NCBI GenBank assembly: GCA_937998875.1
Contig: CALLBO010000020.1
Coordinates: 1-64,000, forward strand
Source: an uncultured Granulosicoccaceae bacterium
Lineage (GTDB): Bacteria > Pseudomonadota > Gammaproteobacteria > Granulosicoccales > Granulosicoccaceae
Direction of reading: 5' to 3'
DNA length: 64,000 bases
A program made the position numbers and the translations under genes. Below are positions 8,902 to 18,672 of this stretch, in pieces (the first letter of the stretch is position 1; each line of letters opens with the position of its first letter). The notes under the pieces were generated by a model, which ran no database searches, had not been told where the DNA came from, and saw nothing but the letters and a program-made list of their open reading frames with translations.

Positions 8902-10488
8902 ATGAGTGACGACGACTATCGCGATCAAAGAGATCCATCCACAGATGCAGCAAACGATTCTCCCTCAAATACCCGATATCGCACCGATGCGTTGGATGAA
9001 TACAGAAAAAGGCCAGACGCTCATGATCGAAAACGCTATGGCCCCGATAGTACGTACCAAAATACGTACCTGTATACTGGCGACAGTACCAGCCAGAACA
9101 ACACCGAAAGCGATCAGCCTTTCACAACCAACCAGAGACCGGGGCAACCTTACCACGATGACCGCCCCTCACCCGGGCAAAGGCAAGGCTACAATGATCG
9201 TGACTCCTACAACCATCCAGACCGATCCTCTCGTATTGATGAGTCAATGGTCGATGGATCAGGCGTTGGTAGGCCAAGGGATAATAGACCAGGCGGTGTA
9301 ACCTACCCGGTAAAATTTCATGGCAGAACTTCTGAGTATTTCAAGATATGGATAGTCAATGTGTTCCTCACCATAGTGACGCTCTATATCTACTCAGCCT
9401 GGGCTAAAGTCAGAACAAAGCGCTATTTCTATGGCAACACTACCATCGACAATAGCTCATTTGAATATCACGCACGCGGAGGACAACTCGTCGCCGGCCG
9501 ACTGATAGCTGCAGTACTACTGATTGCGTATACCGTTTTTCAGGGCATCAATACCACTATTTCAAGCGTTGCGTTTGGCATTCTTGTAGTGATGTTCCCA
9601 TGGGCCATCTGGCGTTCATTGCGTTTCAACGCCAGAGCGAGCAGTTTTCGGAATATTCGTTTTGGTTTTGATGGCAGCGCTTCACCGCCGTATTTAAATA
9701 TTCTGATTATTCCTGCAGTAGTCATCGCACTGTTCGGGGCAGGTCTTTATCTGCTGGCAAAAACGTTCGACTATACAAGTATTGAACAACTATCCAATCT
9801 CCCTACCCAAATGCAGGGATTGGTTGGCGTCGGAATAGTAACTTCACTTTTTCTTGCCGTAATGTTCCTTGTACCGTTGCTGCACAGAAACCTGATCTCC
9901 TACTCACTAAACAACCATCGCTACGGCACCTCAAAATTCTCAGCCCCTATCAAAACTGGTAAAATTTTCGGCATATATTTATTGGCAGCACTCATTACGG
10001 TAATCGCCGTGGCAGCAACCGGTGCAGTGATATCAGGCGCAATGCAGCTTTTCAAGCAGGCCGCAGGCCTGTTGGACGCCTCAGATTTAATCGGCAGGTT
10101 TGAACCCTACTGGCAAATTATTTTGGGCCTCACTGTTTATCTGATAGTGATTCCCATCACCACAGTGGGGGTGGCTTATTTCAGATCAAACATGAGAAAT
10201 TACAGATACAATGCGACTTCAATAAATTCAAATATTACGCTTAACTCCACTACTACAACATGGTCTCTCTGGTGGTTGAATATTAGTAATTTATTGATGC
10301 TTATTGTAAGCCTTGGTCTTGCCTATCCTTATACCAAAATACGGTCGGCTCGCTACTTTGCTGACCGCACCTCCATCACTGTTGCCGATGGACTGAATTC
10401 ATTTACCGAACGTGAAAAAACCAGATTACACGCGTTGGGTGAAGAGATGGCCGACGCTTTCGATGCAGATTTTGATATCGCTATCTAG
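8902..10488 (+). CDS. yjgN: YjgN family (DUF898) membrane protein
   Basis: 528 residues. The first 130 are hydrophilic, rich in Asp, Arg, Asn, Gln and Tyr and probably disordered; this part is absent from E. coli YjgN as I know it. The DUF898 core starts at about residue 134 (VTYPVKFHGRTSEYFKIWIV) with the family motif LYIYSAWAKVRTKRYFYGNT, and the motif recurs near the C-terminus as LGLAYPYTKIRSARYFADRT. Several TM helices lie between. The function is unknown. It is followed after 54 bases by an M48 peptidase gene, a pairing that suggests a shared envelope role. A clear GAGGGG site precedes the ATG. Confidence 0.85.
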   Translation: MSDDDYRDQRDPSTDAANDSPSNTRYRTDALDEYRKRPDAHDRKRYGPDSTYQNTYLYTGDSTSQNNTESDQPFTTNQRPGQPYHDDRPSPGQRQGYNDRDSYNHPDRSSRIDESMVDGSGVGRPRDNRPGGVTYPVKFHGRTSEYFKIWIVNVFLTIVTLYIYSAWAKVRTKRYFYGNTTIDNSSFEYHARGGQLVAGRLIAAVLLIAYTVFQGINTTISSVAFGILVVMFPWAIWRSLRFNARASSFRNIRFGFDGSASPPYLNILIIPAVVIALFGAGLYLLAKTFDYTSIEQLSNLPTQMQGLVGVGIVTSLFLAVMFLVPLLHRNLISYSLNNHRYGTSKFSAPIKTGKIFGIYLLAALITVIAVAATGAVISGAMQLFKQAAGLLDASDLIGRFEPYWQIILGLTVYLIVIPITTVGVAYFRSNMRNYRYNATSINSNITLNSTTTTWSLWWLNISNLLMLIVSLGLAYPYTKIRSARYFADRTSITVADGLNSFTEREKTRLHALGEEMADAFDADFDIAI

Positions 10489-10542
10489 CACGCTGTATCA
10501 AACAGCACACTAGTAAAGCGGAACCACAAGATACAGACGCAC

Positions 10543-11598
10543 ATGCAACAAACAACCGTCACAGGGTATTGCTATCCACCTGGCAGCTCAAACAGAAAGT
10601 CTGCAGAACTGTGCATTTATGAAAATACCTATGAGCTGGTGGTGGATGAAAGAATAGTAAAATCCGGTGACATACACAGCCTGAAATTCAGCGACCGCAT
10701 TGGCTCAATCAACCGAAAAGTATTTTTTGACAGCGGCACTCAATTTGAAACACCAGACAATGAATCCATAGACCTATTGCTGGCCAATACACAACACAAA
10801 AACAACTCTTCCACTAAGGTCAACAAACTGGAATCAAGCTGGACGATAGCCATAGCATCCATTGCCTGTACAGCGCTGTTGGTTTTCGGTTTTTTTAAAT
10901 TCGGTTTGCCAGCCGCAGCCAACTATGCAGCGCATAAGATACCGGTCAGCGCCTCCGAGAAATTGTCAGAGGGCGCTCTTGATATTCTTTCAAAATTCCT
11001 TTTTACGGAATCCAAAATCTCTAAGGCAAAACAAGAAGCGATCACCGGGAGATTTAACCACTACCTGTCTGCCATTCCCGATACCGGCGGGTTTAGCTAC
11101 ACACTACACTTCGGCAACATGAACGGCATAGCCAATGCATTTGCACTGCCGGGTGGCGATATAGTTGTTACCGACGCACTAGTAAACATGACTACAGATA
11201 AAGAACTCGATAGTGTGCTGTTTCACGAGATTGGTCATGTAGTGGAACGGCACGGCCTTGAAGGCGTCATCAAGGGTACAACCATGGCGGTGTTGGTGAC
11301 CATTGCCCTCGGCGATCTTTCTACCATTGCAGAACTCACTACCGGCACCGCGACGTTTTTTCTGCAAAGCAGTTATACACGTGCAGCAGAATCAGAAGCA
11401 GATGACTATTCACTCTCACAAATGGAACGTTTGAACATAGACCCAATTCACTTTGCCAACGCAATGCGCAAAATCTCATCCCAGTCGGGGCGTATCCCAA
11501 AGGACGATGATAGAAAAGAGTATCTTTCAACCCATCCCTCAAGTGCCAGCAGAATTGAAAAAGCAATACAGCGATCTGAAGCGTATAATCAACGCTAA
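10543..11598 (+). CDS. M48 family metallopeptidase, membrane-anchored
   Basis: 351 residues. One TM segment at about residues 101-117 (TIAIASIACTALLVFGF) anchors a catalytic domain with the zinc motif HEIGH (His228, Glu229, His232) and a downstream third-ligand region AAESEADDYS. M48 peptidases degrade misfolded or exported envelope proteins; this one resembles the YjgN-linked BepA/LoiP-like group more than HtpX, which has more TM helices. The first 90 residues form a small beta-rich domain of unknown role. It is probably co-transcribed with yjgN. Confidence 0.85.
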   Translation: MQQTTVTGYCYPPGSSNRKSAELCIYENTYELVVDERIVKSGDIHSLKFSDRIGSINRKVFFDSGTQFETPDNESIDLLLANTQHKNNSSTKVNKLESSWTIAIASIACTALLVFGFFKFGLPAAANYAAHKIPVSASEKLSEGALDILSKFLFTESKISKAKQEAITGRFNHYLSAIPDTGGFSYTLHFGNMNGIANAFALPGGDIVVTDALVNMTTDKELDSVLFHEIGHVVERHGLEGVIKGTTMAVLVTIALGDLSTIAELTTGTATFFLQSSYTRAAESEADDYSLSQMERLNIDPIHFANAMRKISSQSGRIPKDDDRKEYLSTHPSSASRIEKAIQRSEAYNQR

Positions 11599-11664
11599 GC
11601 TTCCATGTTCGAACTCAGGTTAAAAGCTTCGATTAAAGCTGCATGGTTGAATGTATCAACGTAG

Positions 11665-11910
11665 GAGGCTGTCGCTAAAGTACAGTAACACGCTTTTTAG
11701 GTTGTAGTTTATCCGTCTGCAAGCCGTGCGAAGATCCCTCCCCGGCGCTTAGACGCCGACCCTCCCGCAAGCGGGAGGGTGTCAATCGGAGAATGCCTGC
11801 GCCGTAGCAACTCATGCAACGACGAGCCTCAGCTTGAACCTGCTCTTCTGTCAACAACTCTATTCGTTTTTACCGCACAGTGAGATTCGCCTTAGCTTTA
11901 GTGACAGCCT
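11665..11910. repeat. MITE-like repeat with inverted ends, copy 2
   Basis: The left end GAGGCTGTCGCTAAAG (11665-11680) is the exact reverse complement of bases 175-190, and nearly so of the right end CTTTAGTGACAGCC. Inside are two hairpins: CGGCG/CGCCG and a perfect 10-bp ACCCTCCCGC/GCGGGAGGGT (11759-11780). The right block matches 161-189 at 27 of 29 bases. No transposase is present, so this is a non-autonomous element or a decayed repeat. Confidence 0.6.
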
Positions 11911-11920
11911 TCGTAGCGTA

Positions 11921-12065
11921 GGGGGGATAAGCTTGCGCATCCACGAATTTGTAGCACGTCAAATACGCATTGCGTAATTACCAGGTTAATCTGGCGATAT
12001 AATACACATTAAAATTTATGGCGTTCGTTGCTGCAGTTTGGTGGATGCGCTTACGCTCATGCCCC
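11921..12065. repeat. GCGCATCCA-type palindromic intergenic repeat, copy A
   Basis: The ends are inverted repeats: GGGGGATAAGCTTGCGCATC on the left and GTGGATGCGCTTACGCTCAT on the right, flanking about 95 bases. A second copy in reverse orientation is at 54164-54280; the two share both ends and patches of the interior (TACGTAATT-like, GCAGTTTGGTGGATGCGC). This type of GGATAAGC/GCGCATCCAC element occurs in intergenic regions of many proteobacteria. Confidence 0.7.
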
Positions 12066-12089
12066 ACGAAAATATGTCATCATCACTAA

Positions 12090-12647
12090 CTAACTCACAT
12101 CAAGCACTTCTGCAGTCGTTAACACCTGACAAAACTCCTCATTCAGACTCGCCAGATTGATCTCATGCATCTGATCCGCGGTATAGGTTTCACCGGCAGG
12201 ACTAGCTCGGCCAAAAGTAGCCGTACCATCGGAAACTAAAACTACGTTAAAGCCGAGATTCCCCGCCATGCGGGTGGTTGTAGAAACACAGTGATCAGTC
12301 GTCAACCCCACTATCACAAGCTCTGTAATATTGTTCCCACGTAGATACTGCTCCAGCTCCGTTCCAATAAACGCACTGTTAACCGTTTTCTCAAACACTT
12401 GTTCACCGGGTTGAGGTAACGCTTCAGGCTTGAACGCATTGCCTGGTAGCTCGGGGCGCAGTGGCGAGTCTGGAGATACAGAGTTGTGCTTCACATGCAC
12501 AACAGGGTTTCCCCGTTTGCGCCATGCAGCGAGTAAAAGCGCTATGTTGGCTTCTGCCTGATGGTTATTTCTCGGGCAATCAAACAGGTCATCAATCCCG
12601 ACTTGAACATCAATCACCACCAGTGCTGCGCGCTCTATGTTTGCCAT
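12090..12647 (-). CDS. Isochorismatase-family cysteine hydrolase
   Basis: 185 residues from the ATG at 12647 (MANIERAALVVIDVQ), the normal family length; a longer frame to 12707 adds 20 residues without family similarity. The catalytic triad is visible: Asp in VVIDVQVGIDDL, Lys in VVHVKHNS, and Cys in TTDHCVSTT. Relatives hydrolyse amides or vinyl ethers such as nicotinamide, isochorismate or N-carbamoyl compounds; which one cannot be told. It stands alone, divergent from the transglutaminase-like gene. Confidence 0.85.
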   Translation of the reverse strand: MANIERAALVVIDVQVGIDDLFDCPRNNHQAEANIALLLAAWRKRGNPVVHVKHNSVSPDSPLRPELPGNAFKPEALPQPGEQVFEKTVNSAFIGTELEQYLRGNNITELVIVGLTTDHCVSTTTRMAGNLGFNVVLVSDGTATFGRASPAGETYTADQMHEINLASLNEEFCQVLTTAEVLDVS

Positions 12648-12870
12648 TGCCCGTCTGCTCTTTCTCTTGCGGTATAGGAAATCCCACCGCATCATAGCAA
12701 TTATCACAATCTAATACGGCGGCACCCCCTTCTGCCGTACTGTTACAATGATCAGCCGCCCGGAATTACTCAAAACGGTGCTAACAGTTTTTCTTAAAAC
12801 CGCCGATACCATGACCCTGACCAAAATAACAAGAATCGTCAGCGTTGTAACCAAGGGAAGCGGGGTAAGC

Positions 12871-14976
12871 ATGTTCGGTAATCTGGTAAATACCGCTCGA
12901 AACAGGGCAGTACGCTGCCTTACTGCGCTTATTCTGATCCTTGCCTCAAGCGTCTGCCCGGCATCAGAATCCAGCTGGAAAATTGTCGCTGAACCCAAAT
13001 GGGGCAGCCAGGCGAAGGTAAACCCGGCGCTGGCCAGAGGTATCCGCGGCGGCCAATTCTATAACGTGGTAGAACGCCATCATCGCTACGGACTGACAGC
13101 AGAGTCACAAACCCGCTACGTGCGATACATCTACACCATTGTCAATGCTGCAGGTCTTGATTCAGGCGCAAACATCTCAATAGATTTTGACCCGTCGCAC
13201 GAATCTGTTGAACTGCATACAGTAAAGGTGCATCGAGGTGACACAGAGATTGATCAGATAGATGAGGACAAAATTCAACTTCTACAGCGCGAAACTGAAC
13301 TGGATCAGGGGCTGTACAACGGCGAACTAACGCTTCATATGTTACTACCTGACCAACGCGTCGGTGATCGGGTAGAAATCAGTTACTCGGTCATTGGCGG
13401 CAATCCGGTGTTTGAGAACAAGGTATTCGGGTGGGCAAGCTTACAGGCGAGCGTGCCGGTTGGTAATTTCTTTTTCAGACTACACCACCCTGCCACCAAA
13501 CAAGTTAAAACCCGCACGTACGCCGGAGATATCGAGCCTGAACGCGTAGACATAAATGGTTACAAGCAACTCACCTGGGAGAACTATAACGCCACTGGAA
13601 AAAAGTATCAGTCCAATGTACCGGCCTCTTTCACCGCACAGACAGAAATACAATACAGTGAATTTGAAACCTGGCCTGATGTAGCAACATGGGCAGAACC
13701 ACTGTACCGGACTGAACCTTTATCCGATGAGCTGAAATCATACGTATCGAACCTCAGATCCCGATTTGACAACACGGAAGATCAAATTGGCGCCGCAATA
13801 AACTTTGTGCAGGATGACGTCAGATACACCGGCTTAAACAGTGGCATTGGTGGTTATAAGCCCGATAGTCCATCAGACATTTATCACCGCAGGTTTGGAG
13901 ACTGTAAAGACAAGGCTGTACTGATGGTTGCAATACTAAAGGCACTTGGCGTGACAGCCCACCCTGCTCTGGTACATTCATCCAGTGGAAAAGCTATACC
14001 CGGCTACCTGCCATCACCCGACGCCTTCAATCATATGATTGTCTACGTTCCTGACCACAACAACCAGAGTTACTGGATTGATGGCACAATCAACTTACAG
14101 GGCAGCAGCCTCCAGTCCCTGCAACAGGGTAACTACCACAACGCACTGATACCGGCACTCCATGAAAAAGGTCTTTTAAACTACCAGGTAGTACCTTCGG
14201 CACTGCCGGAAAAAGAAGTTACTGAAGCTTATCATCTCAGGTACAACCATGATCCAGCACCGACAAAGCTTACAGTTACCAGTATCTTCAGAGGTTATGA
14301 GGCAGAATATCTGCGTCGGAAAATTCACAACTCAAGCATTTACTCGTTGCAGGACAACTATCTGGATTTCTATCGTAACAGCCATGAAAACATCGAGCGT
14401 GTTTCTGACTTTGAATTCAGTGATAACCGCAAAGCAAATACCATCACTATGGTAGAACAATACGCAATTCCAAATGCTCTTGAATACCAGGAAGATGAGA
14501 GTAACACCGCGTACGCAACATTTATGTTTTCAGTTTATGCTGAAACCATCACTGGCGATCTTCAACCCCCGTCGGATACTCGCCGACGCCAGCCCTTGGC
14601 TCAAATTCATCCGGTGCACGTCAAACACCAGATCACAATCACGCACGAGGATGGATGGCTTATTGAAGATGAAACCTTCGCTATTAAAAATCCGCAGTTC
14701 GAATTCACCGCATCCAATACCCGCGAAGGTGAATATAACTTTGTTCTTAACTATGAATTAAAAACACTCACTGACACGGTGAGTGTTGCTGATAGCAGAG
14801 ATTACCTTTCTGATCTCCAGCGCATGCTGGACAGCCCCTACTACGGCGTCACCTTCAGTGTATCGCGCGCGAACACAAATACCTCCAGACTCGACAGTCA
14901 GCTCATCTCAATAGGAAAGTGGTTTCAGCAGAACCTCGATCAGCTCGGTACACAATCAACTGCCGTTGATCAATGA
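12871..14976 (+). CDS. DUF3857/transglutaminase-like secreted protein
   Basis: About 701 residues from the ATG at 12871, which starts a signal peptide (CLTALILILASSVCPASES); a longer frame from 12748 adds 41 residues that spoil it. Residues about 60-250 are a DUF3857 beta domain. A transglutaminase-like domain follows with the catalytic Cys in HRRFGDCKDKAVLM, His in FNHMIVYV and Asp in YWIDGT. The C-terminal 250 residues are another beta-rich domain. Proteins of this layout are periplasmic or exported; their substrates are unknown. The stop lies seven bases from that of the convergent GFA gene. Confidence 0.85.
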   Translation: MFGNLVNTARNRAVRCLTALILILASSVCPASESSWKIVAEPKWGSQAKVNPALARGIRGGQFYNVVERHHRYGLTAESQTRYVRYIYTIVNAAGLDSGANISIDFDPSHESVELHTVKVHRGDTEIDQIDEDKIQLLQRETELDQGLYNGELTLHMLLPDQRVGDRVEISYSVIGGNPVFENKVFGWASLQASVPVGNFFFRLHHPATKQVKTRTYAGDIEPERVDINGYKQLTWENYNATGKKYQSNVPASFTAQTEIQYSEFETWPDVATWAEPLYRTEPLSDELKSYVSNLRSRFDNTEDQIGAAINFVQDDVRYTGLNSGIGGYKPDSPSDIYHRRFGDCKDKAVLMVAILKALGVTAHPALVHSSSGKAIPGYLPSPDAFNHMIVYVPDHNNQSYWIDGTINLQGSSLQSLQQGNYHNALIPALHEKGLLNYQVVPSALPEKEVTEAYHLRYNHDPAPTKLTVTSIFRGYEAEYLRRKIHNSSIYSLQDNYLDFYRNSHENIERVSDFEFSDNRKANTITMVEQYAIPNALEYQEDESNTAYATFMFSVYAETITGDLQPPSDTRRRQPLAQIHPVHVKHQITITHEDGWLIEDETFAIKNPQFEFTASNTREGEYNFVLNYELKTLTDTVSVADSRDYLSDLQRMLDSPYYGVTFSVSRANTNTSRLDSQLISIGKWFQQNLDQLGTQSTAVDQ

Positions 14977-14983
14977 CACAAAC

Positions 14984-15391
14984 TCAGGAGCCTCTGCCTT
15001 CCGGGTATTGCGGGAGATCTTCCGGTGGATCAAACCAGTTGGCTTTGTAGTCTGTATAAATGTGTATATCGATCTTCACCGGAATTTCATCATCAAAAGA
15101 AGAAATCGCCAGTTCCAGTTGATCCCGGCTTGCACCACGTGCAAGAAATGCCAAACTGGAACCACAGCTACTGCAAAACTGCCTGACTGAACCATTATCA
15201 CCGACATACTCCTGCAACAACGCTTCTCCGGAAAGCCAGCGTAATCCTTCCACTTCTACCAGCGTACCGAACGCTGCACCATGAAACTTGCGACACATTG
15301 TGCAGTGGCACGCCGCAGCCTCGTTGCTGAAGCCGGTTACATCAAAAGAAATCTGCCCGCAGAGGCAGCTGCCTTTGTAGTGCTTTGTCAT
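14984..15391 (-). CDS. GFA family zinc protein
   Basis: 135 residues with the full set of zinc cysteines of the GFA (glutathione-dependent formaldehyde-activating enzyme) fold: GSCLCGQISF, CHCTMCRKFHG and FCSSCGSSL. Many family members do not act on formaldehyde, so the name describes the fold only. The gene is single and convergent with the transglutaminase-like gene. Confidence 0.85.
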   Translation of the reverse strand: MTKHYKGSCLCGQISFDVTGFSNEAAACHCTMCRKFHGAAFGTLVEVEGLRWLSGEALLQEYVGDNGSVRQFCSSCGSSLAFLARGASRDQLELAISSFDDEIPVKIDIHIYTDYKANWFDPPEDLPQYPEGRGS

Positions 15392-15469
15392 TTATTGATT
15401 GCTCTCACGGACGATTGACTGATTATCTTATGTCTATCGGGTGACGCCATGCAACCTCGGGACAGCCCG

Positions 15470-16738
15470 TTAACTGCTAATAAACTCCAGCATCATTGCA
15501 GCAGTCCAGGTAAAAGAGTCACCACCGCAGCCCTCGGCACTCACCGGATCGTAGTACTCGGCAAAACCGGATTCAGCAATAAGCGCCTGACTGTCGTGCT
15601 CTATCGATGCTGCCATCTGATGCTGCCCGGCCTGCTGTAATCCATCAATAATCATGTAGTTGACGATCAACCAAACGGGCCCCCGCCAATAGCGTTTACT
15701 ATCAAAACGATTATCTGTTGGATCATGGCTTGCAACAAGGTACTTCGAATTTGCTGCGATTGTTTTAAGTCGCGAGACTATCGCTGTGACCCTCTCTTGA
15801 CTAAGCGGCGCAAATACAGCGAGTATCCCGCCAATTGAGGCACTGTTGATCTGCTCCTCTGCCACCCTGTCCCAACAGACATACTGCGAATGCTCGCTAC
15901 TCCATAATTTCTCCAGCGCGTTAATACCACGCTTTGCCCAGCGTGAATTTCTATGCGCTATTTCCGGTTCATCCAACTCTTCAGCAAGCAATGCAAGCTC
16001 TGCACATGACCGAAGTAGTATCGCGTTAAATCCCGGGTCAACTATTCTGAATGGAGAGTTATCATGCAGAATGCTATTGTCCCAATCAAGAGATCTGAAG
16101 TGTTCAACCAGCCATAGATATCTGTCGTATTGATCTTTGGTTGGGCGGTGAGCGGGGTTCGCGTGTTGCGTATCGCGACGTGTGTAGGGTTGTACCCCGT
16201 CAGTGGGCACGTTGACGAAAGGCTTATCCCAATCAATGGAATTATCACGACCGGACTCCCACGGATGGATAAGTGCCACCAACCCTTCCCCTTGAGGATC
16301 GCGACAGTCAAAAAACCACTGATGCCATCGGTCAATAGATTTAACCAGCGCTTTTACTCTATCTGCGATCTGCTCACGGTTTTCAGATCTGTCGAACAGC
16401 CGTTTCACAGCGAACCCCGCTACCGGCGGCTGGGTGATACCGGATGTGGGCACAACTCTTCTTGTATTCCACACGTCAGGGCCTGGAAAGTAACCATCAT
16501 CCAGTTCATGAAAGACAATATGGGGCACCATGCCGTCTTCCCACTGGTGAGCAAATAACGTTTCAATTTCCAGCCAGGCACGCTGTTCATCAAAGTGCGA
16601 AAAACCCAGCGCCGTTAAACAAGAATCCCAGTTCCATTGAAACGGATACAGGCCATGTGTCGGAACCGTGTAGGACCCTTTGTCATTGAGCTTGAGAATG
16701 GCAACCGATCTGTCATATATTTCGCTGTGCTCACTCAC
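15470..16738 (-). CDS. GH63-type glycoside hydrolase (MGH1-like)
   Basis: 422 residues from a GTG preceded by AGGT. An (alpha/alpha)6-barrel enzyme similar to the GH63/GH37 group and the bacterial mannosylglycerate/glucosylglycerate hydrolases, whose length it matches. Key blocks: FQWNWDSCLTALGFSHF near residue 30 (catalytic Asp region), YWRGPVWLIVNYMI, and EYYDPVSAEGCGGDSFTWTA at the end (catalytic base region). No signal peptide, so it works in the cytoplasm. It is the last gene of a LacI-controlled sugar ABC operon and should hydrolyse the imported glycoside; glucosylglycerate, mannosylglycerate or a related alpha-glycoside are candidates. Confidence 0.8.
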   Translation of the reverse strand: MSEHSEIYDRSVAILKLNDKGSYTVPTHGLYPFQWNWDSCLTALGFSHFDEQRAWLEIETLFAHQWEDGMVPHIVFHELDDGYFPGPDVWNTRRVVPTSGITQPPVAGFAVKRLFDRSENREQIADRVKALVKSIDRWHQWFFDCRDPQGEGLVALIHPWESGRDNSIDWDKPFVNVPTDGVQPYTRRDTQHANPAHRPTKDQYDRYLWLVEHFRSLDWDNSILHDNSPFRIVDPGFNAILLRSCAELALLAEELDEPEIAHRNSRWAKRGINALEKLWSSEHSQYVCWDRVAEEQINSASIGGILAVFAPLSQERVTAIVSRLKTIAANSKYLVASHDPTDNRFDSKRYWRGPVWLIVNYMIIDGLQQAGQHQMAASIEHDSQALIAESGFAEYYDPVSAEGCGGDSFTWTAAMMLEFISS

Positions 16739-16781
16739 TGTATTTACCTGCTATTAGGTTGCTATTAATCGACAATCACTT

Positions 16782-17834
16782 TCACTGTACGCGATCACCG
16801 TTGGCGTCGTACCATCGAACCCGTTCTGCAACCGGGGCAAGATTGACAGTATCCCCGGGCTTTACAATCACATCACTATCCATCACTACACGACATTGTT
16901 GATCGCTTACAACGCAGGTTACCTGTAAATGCGAACCGAGAGGCTCCACCACTTTCACAATACCCTGCCAATCGCCCTCACCGTGGCTATCAGTGGAATT
17001 GATGTCTTCAGGCCGCACTGCAAGTTCCAATTCTGATGCATCGTGACGAGGCCCTTGCATACGAGCACCGCAGACATCAAACCAGCCATCACCCAGATTT
17101 TTAGCCTGTAGAAAATTCATTGGCGGGTTGCCAATAAATGAACCAACAAATCGCGTTGCAGGATTCCGGTAAACCTCAACCGGTGATGTCGCTTGTACTA
17201 TATTGCCCTCATGCATGATGGCAATTCGATCTGCCATACTCATCGCCTCGACTTGATCATGAGTCACGTAGATAGTTGTGGTATCGCTCTCGGCAAGAAT
17301 ACTTTTAAGCTCTGTTCTCATCTCCATGCGTAACAACGCATCCAGATTAGACAGTGGCTCGTCCATCAAAATCACATCAGGCTCGGTAGCCAGCGCACGC
17401 GAAACTGCCACACGCTGCCGCTGCCCTCCCGACAACTGCCCTGAATACCTTTGCAGCAACTGATCAATGTGCATTAAACCGGCAGTACGCTTAACGCGTT
17501 TATCGATCTCACTTTCAGCCACTTTACTCATGCGTAAACCGAAAGCGATATTTTCGTATACGGTTAAATGAGGGAAAACCGCATAGTTTTGAAACACCAT
17601 TGCTATGCCACGATCTTTAGGTGCTAACTTATCTACACGACGATCACCTATCCAGACCTCCCCGGTAGTGGCAGTTTCCAGACCAGCAACAATTCGAAGC
17701 AAAGTGGTTTTACCACACCCGGACGCACCGAGTAACACCAGAAATTCTTTATCGGCAACCGTCAGATCAATAGAATGCAGTGCATGGGTTTTACCAAACT
17801 GTTTTGCCACTTGTTTTATCGTTATCTGAGCCAT
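16782..17834 (-). CDS. Sugar ABC transporter ATP-binding protein (MalK/UgpC type)
   Basis: 350 residues from the ATG at 17834, four bases after the upstream permease stop; a TTG six codons earlier is less likely. Walker A GASGCGKTT, signature LSGGQRQRVAVSRA, Walker B VILMDEPLSNLD and the switch YVTHDQVEA are intact. The C-terminal 110 residues form the TOBE/MalK regulatory domain. It energises the permease pair encoded just upstream. Confidence 0.92.
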   Translation of the reverse strand: MAQITIKQVAKQFGKTHALHSIDLTVADKEFLVLLGASGCGKTTLLRIVAGLETATTGEVWIGDRRVDKLAPKDRGIAMVFQNYAVFPHLTVYENIAFGLRMSKVAESEIDKRVKRTAGLMHIDQLLQRYSGQLSGGQRQRVAVSRALATEPDVILMDEPLSNLDALLRMEMRTELKSILAESDTTTIYVTHDQVEAMSMADRIAIMHEGNIVQATSPVEVYRNPATRFVGSFIGNPPMNFLQAKNLGDGWFDVCGARMQGPRHDASELELAVRPEDINSTDSHGEGDWQGIVKVVEPLGSHLQVTCVVSDQQCRVVMDSDVIVKPGDTVNLAPVAERVRWYDANGDRVQ

Positions 17835-17838
17835 AGTG

Positions 17839-18672
17839 TCACCGGTTGGCAATCCCCCACATAGAAAACAAATATTTACGTACCATAAAAATAAAGATCA
17901 GCGCCGGAACAACCAGCACTGCACCTCCAGCAAATTTTAAATGCAAAGGTGCATCATCGAGACTTTGCAGTAAAAACGCCGGCAGTGTTCTGTGCTCTAT
18001 TGTCAGCACGGCGGCGGCGAAGACCTCGTTCCATGAAATCACGAATGCAAAGATAGCCGAGGCTGCAATACCTGGCAGCACCAGTGGAAAAATAACTTTT
18101 ATAAACGCTTGCAGTCGATTGCAACCCAACGTCCATGCCGCCTCCTCAAGTTCTACTGGCACTCCGGAAAACAAAGAAAATGTAATTAGTACTGCGAAGG
18201 GTAAAGCCAGGACCGTGTGTACAATAGCGAGACCTAATACCGTATCGTCCAACCCGACTTTGATAAACATCACTGCCAATGGCAGTGCCAGCAACGGCAA
18301 CGGAAAAGCACGAGTCATTAGTACCAGCACGCGAAAGGTATTTTTACCCCTGAATTCAAATCGCGATAGCGCATACCCTGCCGGTGCTCCCACAGCAATT
18401 GACATGATCATTGTCAAACAGGCTACCTTGAAGGAGTTCCACAACGCTGATCCGACGCCGTAGAAGTTCATAAAAAATCGAACACTTTCAGTATCGAACG
18501 ATGGATATATCCGCTTCGGGAACGCATTAACTTCAGCCGGTGATGAAAAGGTGTTTGCAATAAGCAGGTAAATCGGTACCAGCACCCACAGGCACAGAAA
18601 CACTATTGAAATATTCACCGACCACTTTGCAATGCGCTGATTACCCGTAACAACGGTGCTTTCGGTACTCAT
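17839..18672 (-). CDS. Sugar ABC transporter permease (MalG type)
   Basis: 277 residues with six predicted TM helices and the EAA loop EEAAWTLGCNRLQAFIKV. The ATG at 18672 overlaps the stop of the upstream permease gene (ATGA), and AGAGG stands before it, so translational coupling is likely. The open frame extends 11 codons further without support. Confidence 0.92.
   Translation of the reverse strand: MSTESTVVTGNQRIAKWSVNISIVFLCLWVLVPIYLLIANTFSSPAEVNAFPKRIYPSFDTESVRFFMNFYGVGSALWNSFKVACLTMIMSIAVGAPAGYALSRFEFRGKNTFRVLVLMTRAFPLPLLALPLAVMFIKVGLDDTVLGLAIVHTVLALPFAVLITFSLFSGVPVELEEAAWTLGCNRLQAFIKVIFPLVLPGIAASAIFAFVISWNEVFAAAVLTIEHRTLPAFLLQSLDDAPLHLKFAGGAVLVVPALIFIFMVRKYLFSMWGIANR

Noticed and set aside
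11675..11857. 60-codon frame on the minus strand starting MLTEEQVQAEARRCMSCYGA, which resembles the Cys-rich tail of glutamate-synthase-like oxidoreductases
   Set aside because: It runs into the palindromic repeat, has no ribosome binding site, and the similar part is under 25 residues. At most a tiny relic.
17846..18463. 205-codon frame opposite the MalG-type permease gene
   Set aside because: Low-complexity Ser/Ala/Thr-rich antisense shadow of a gene with clear family motifs.
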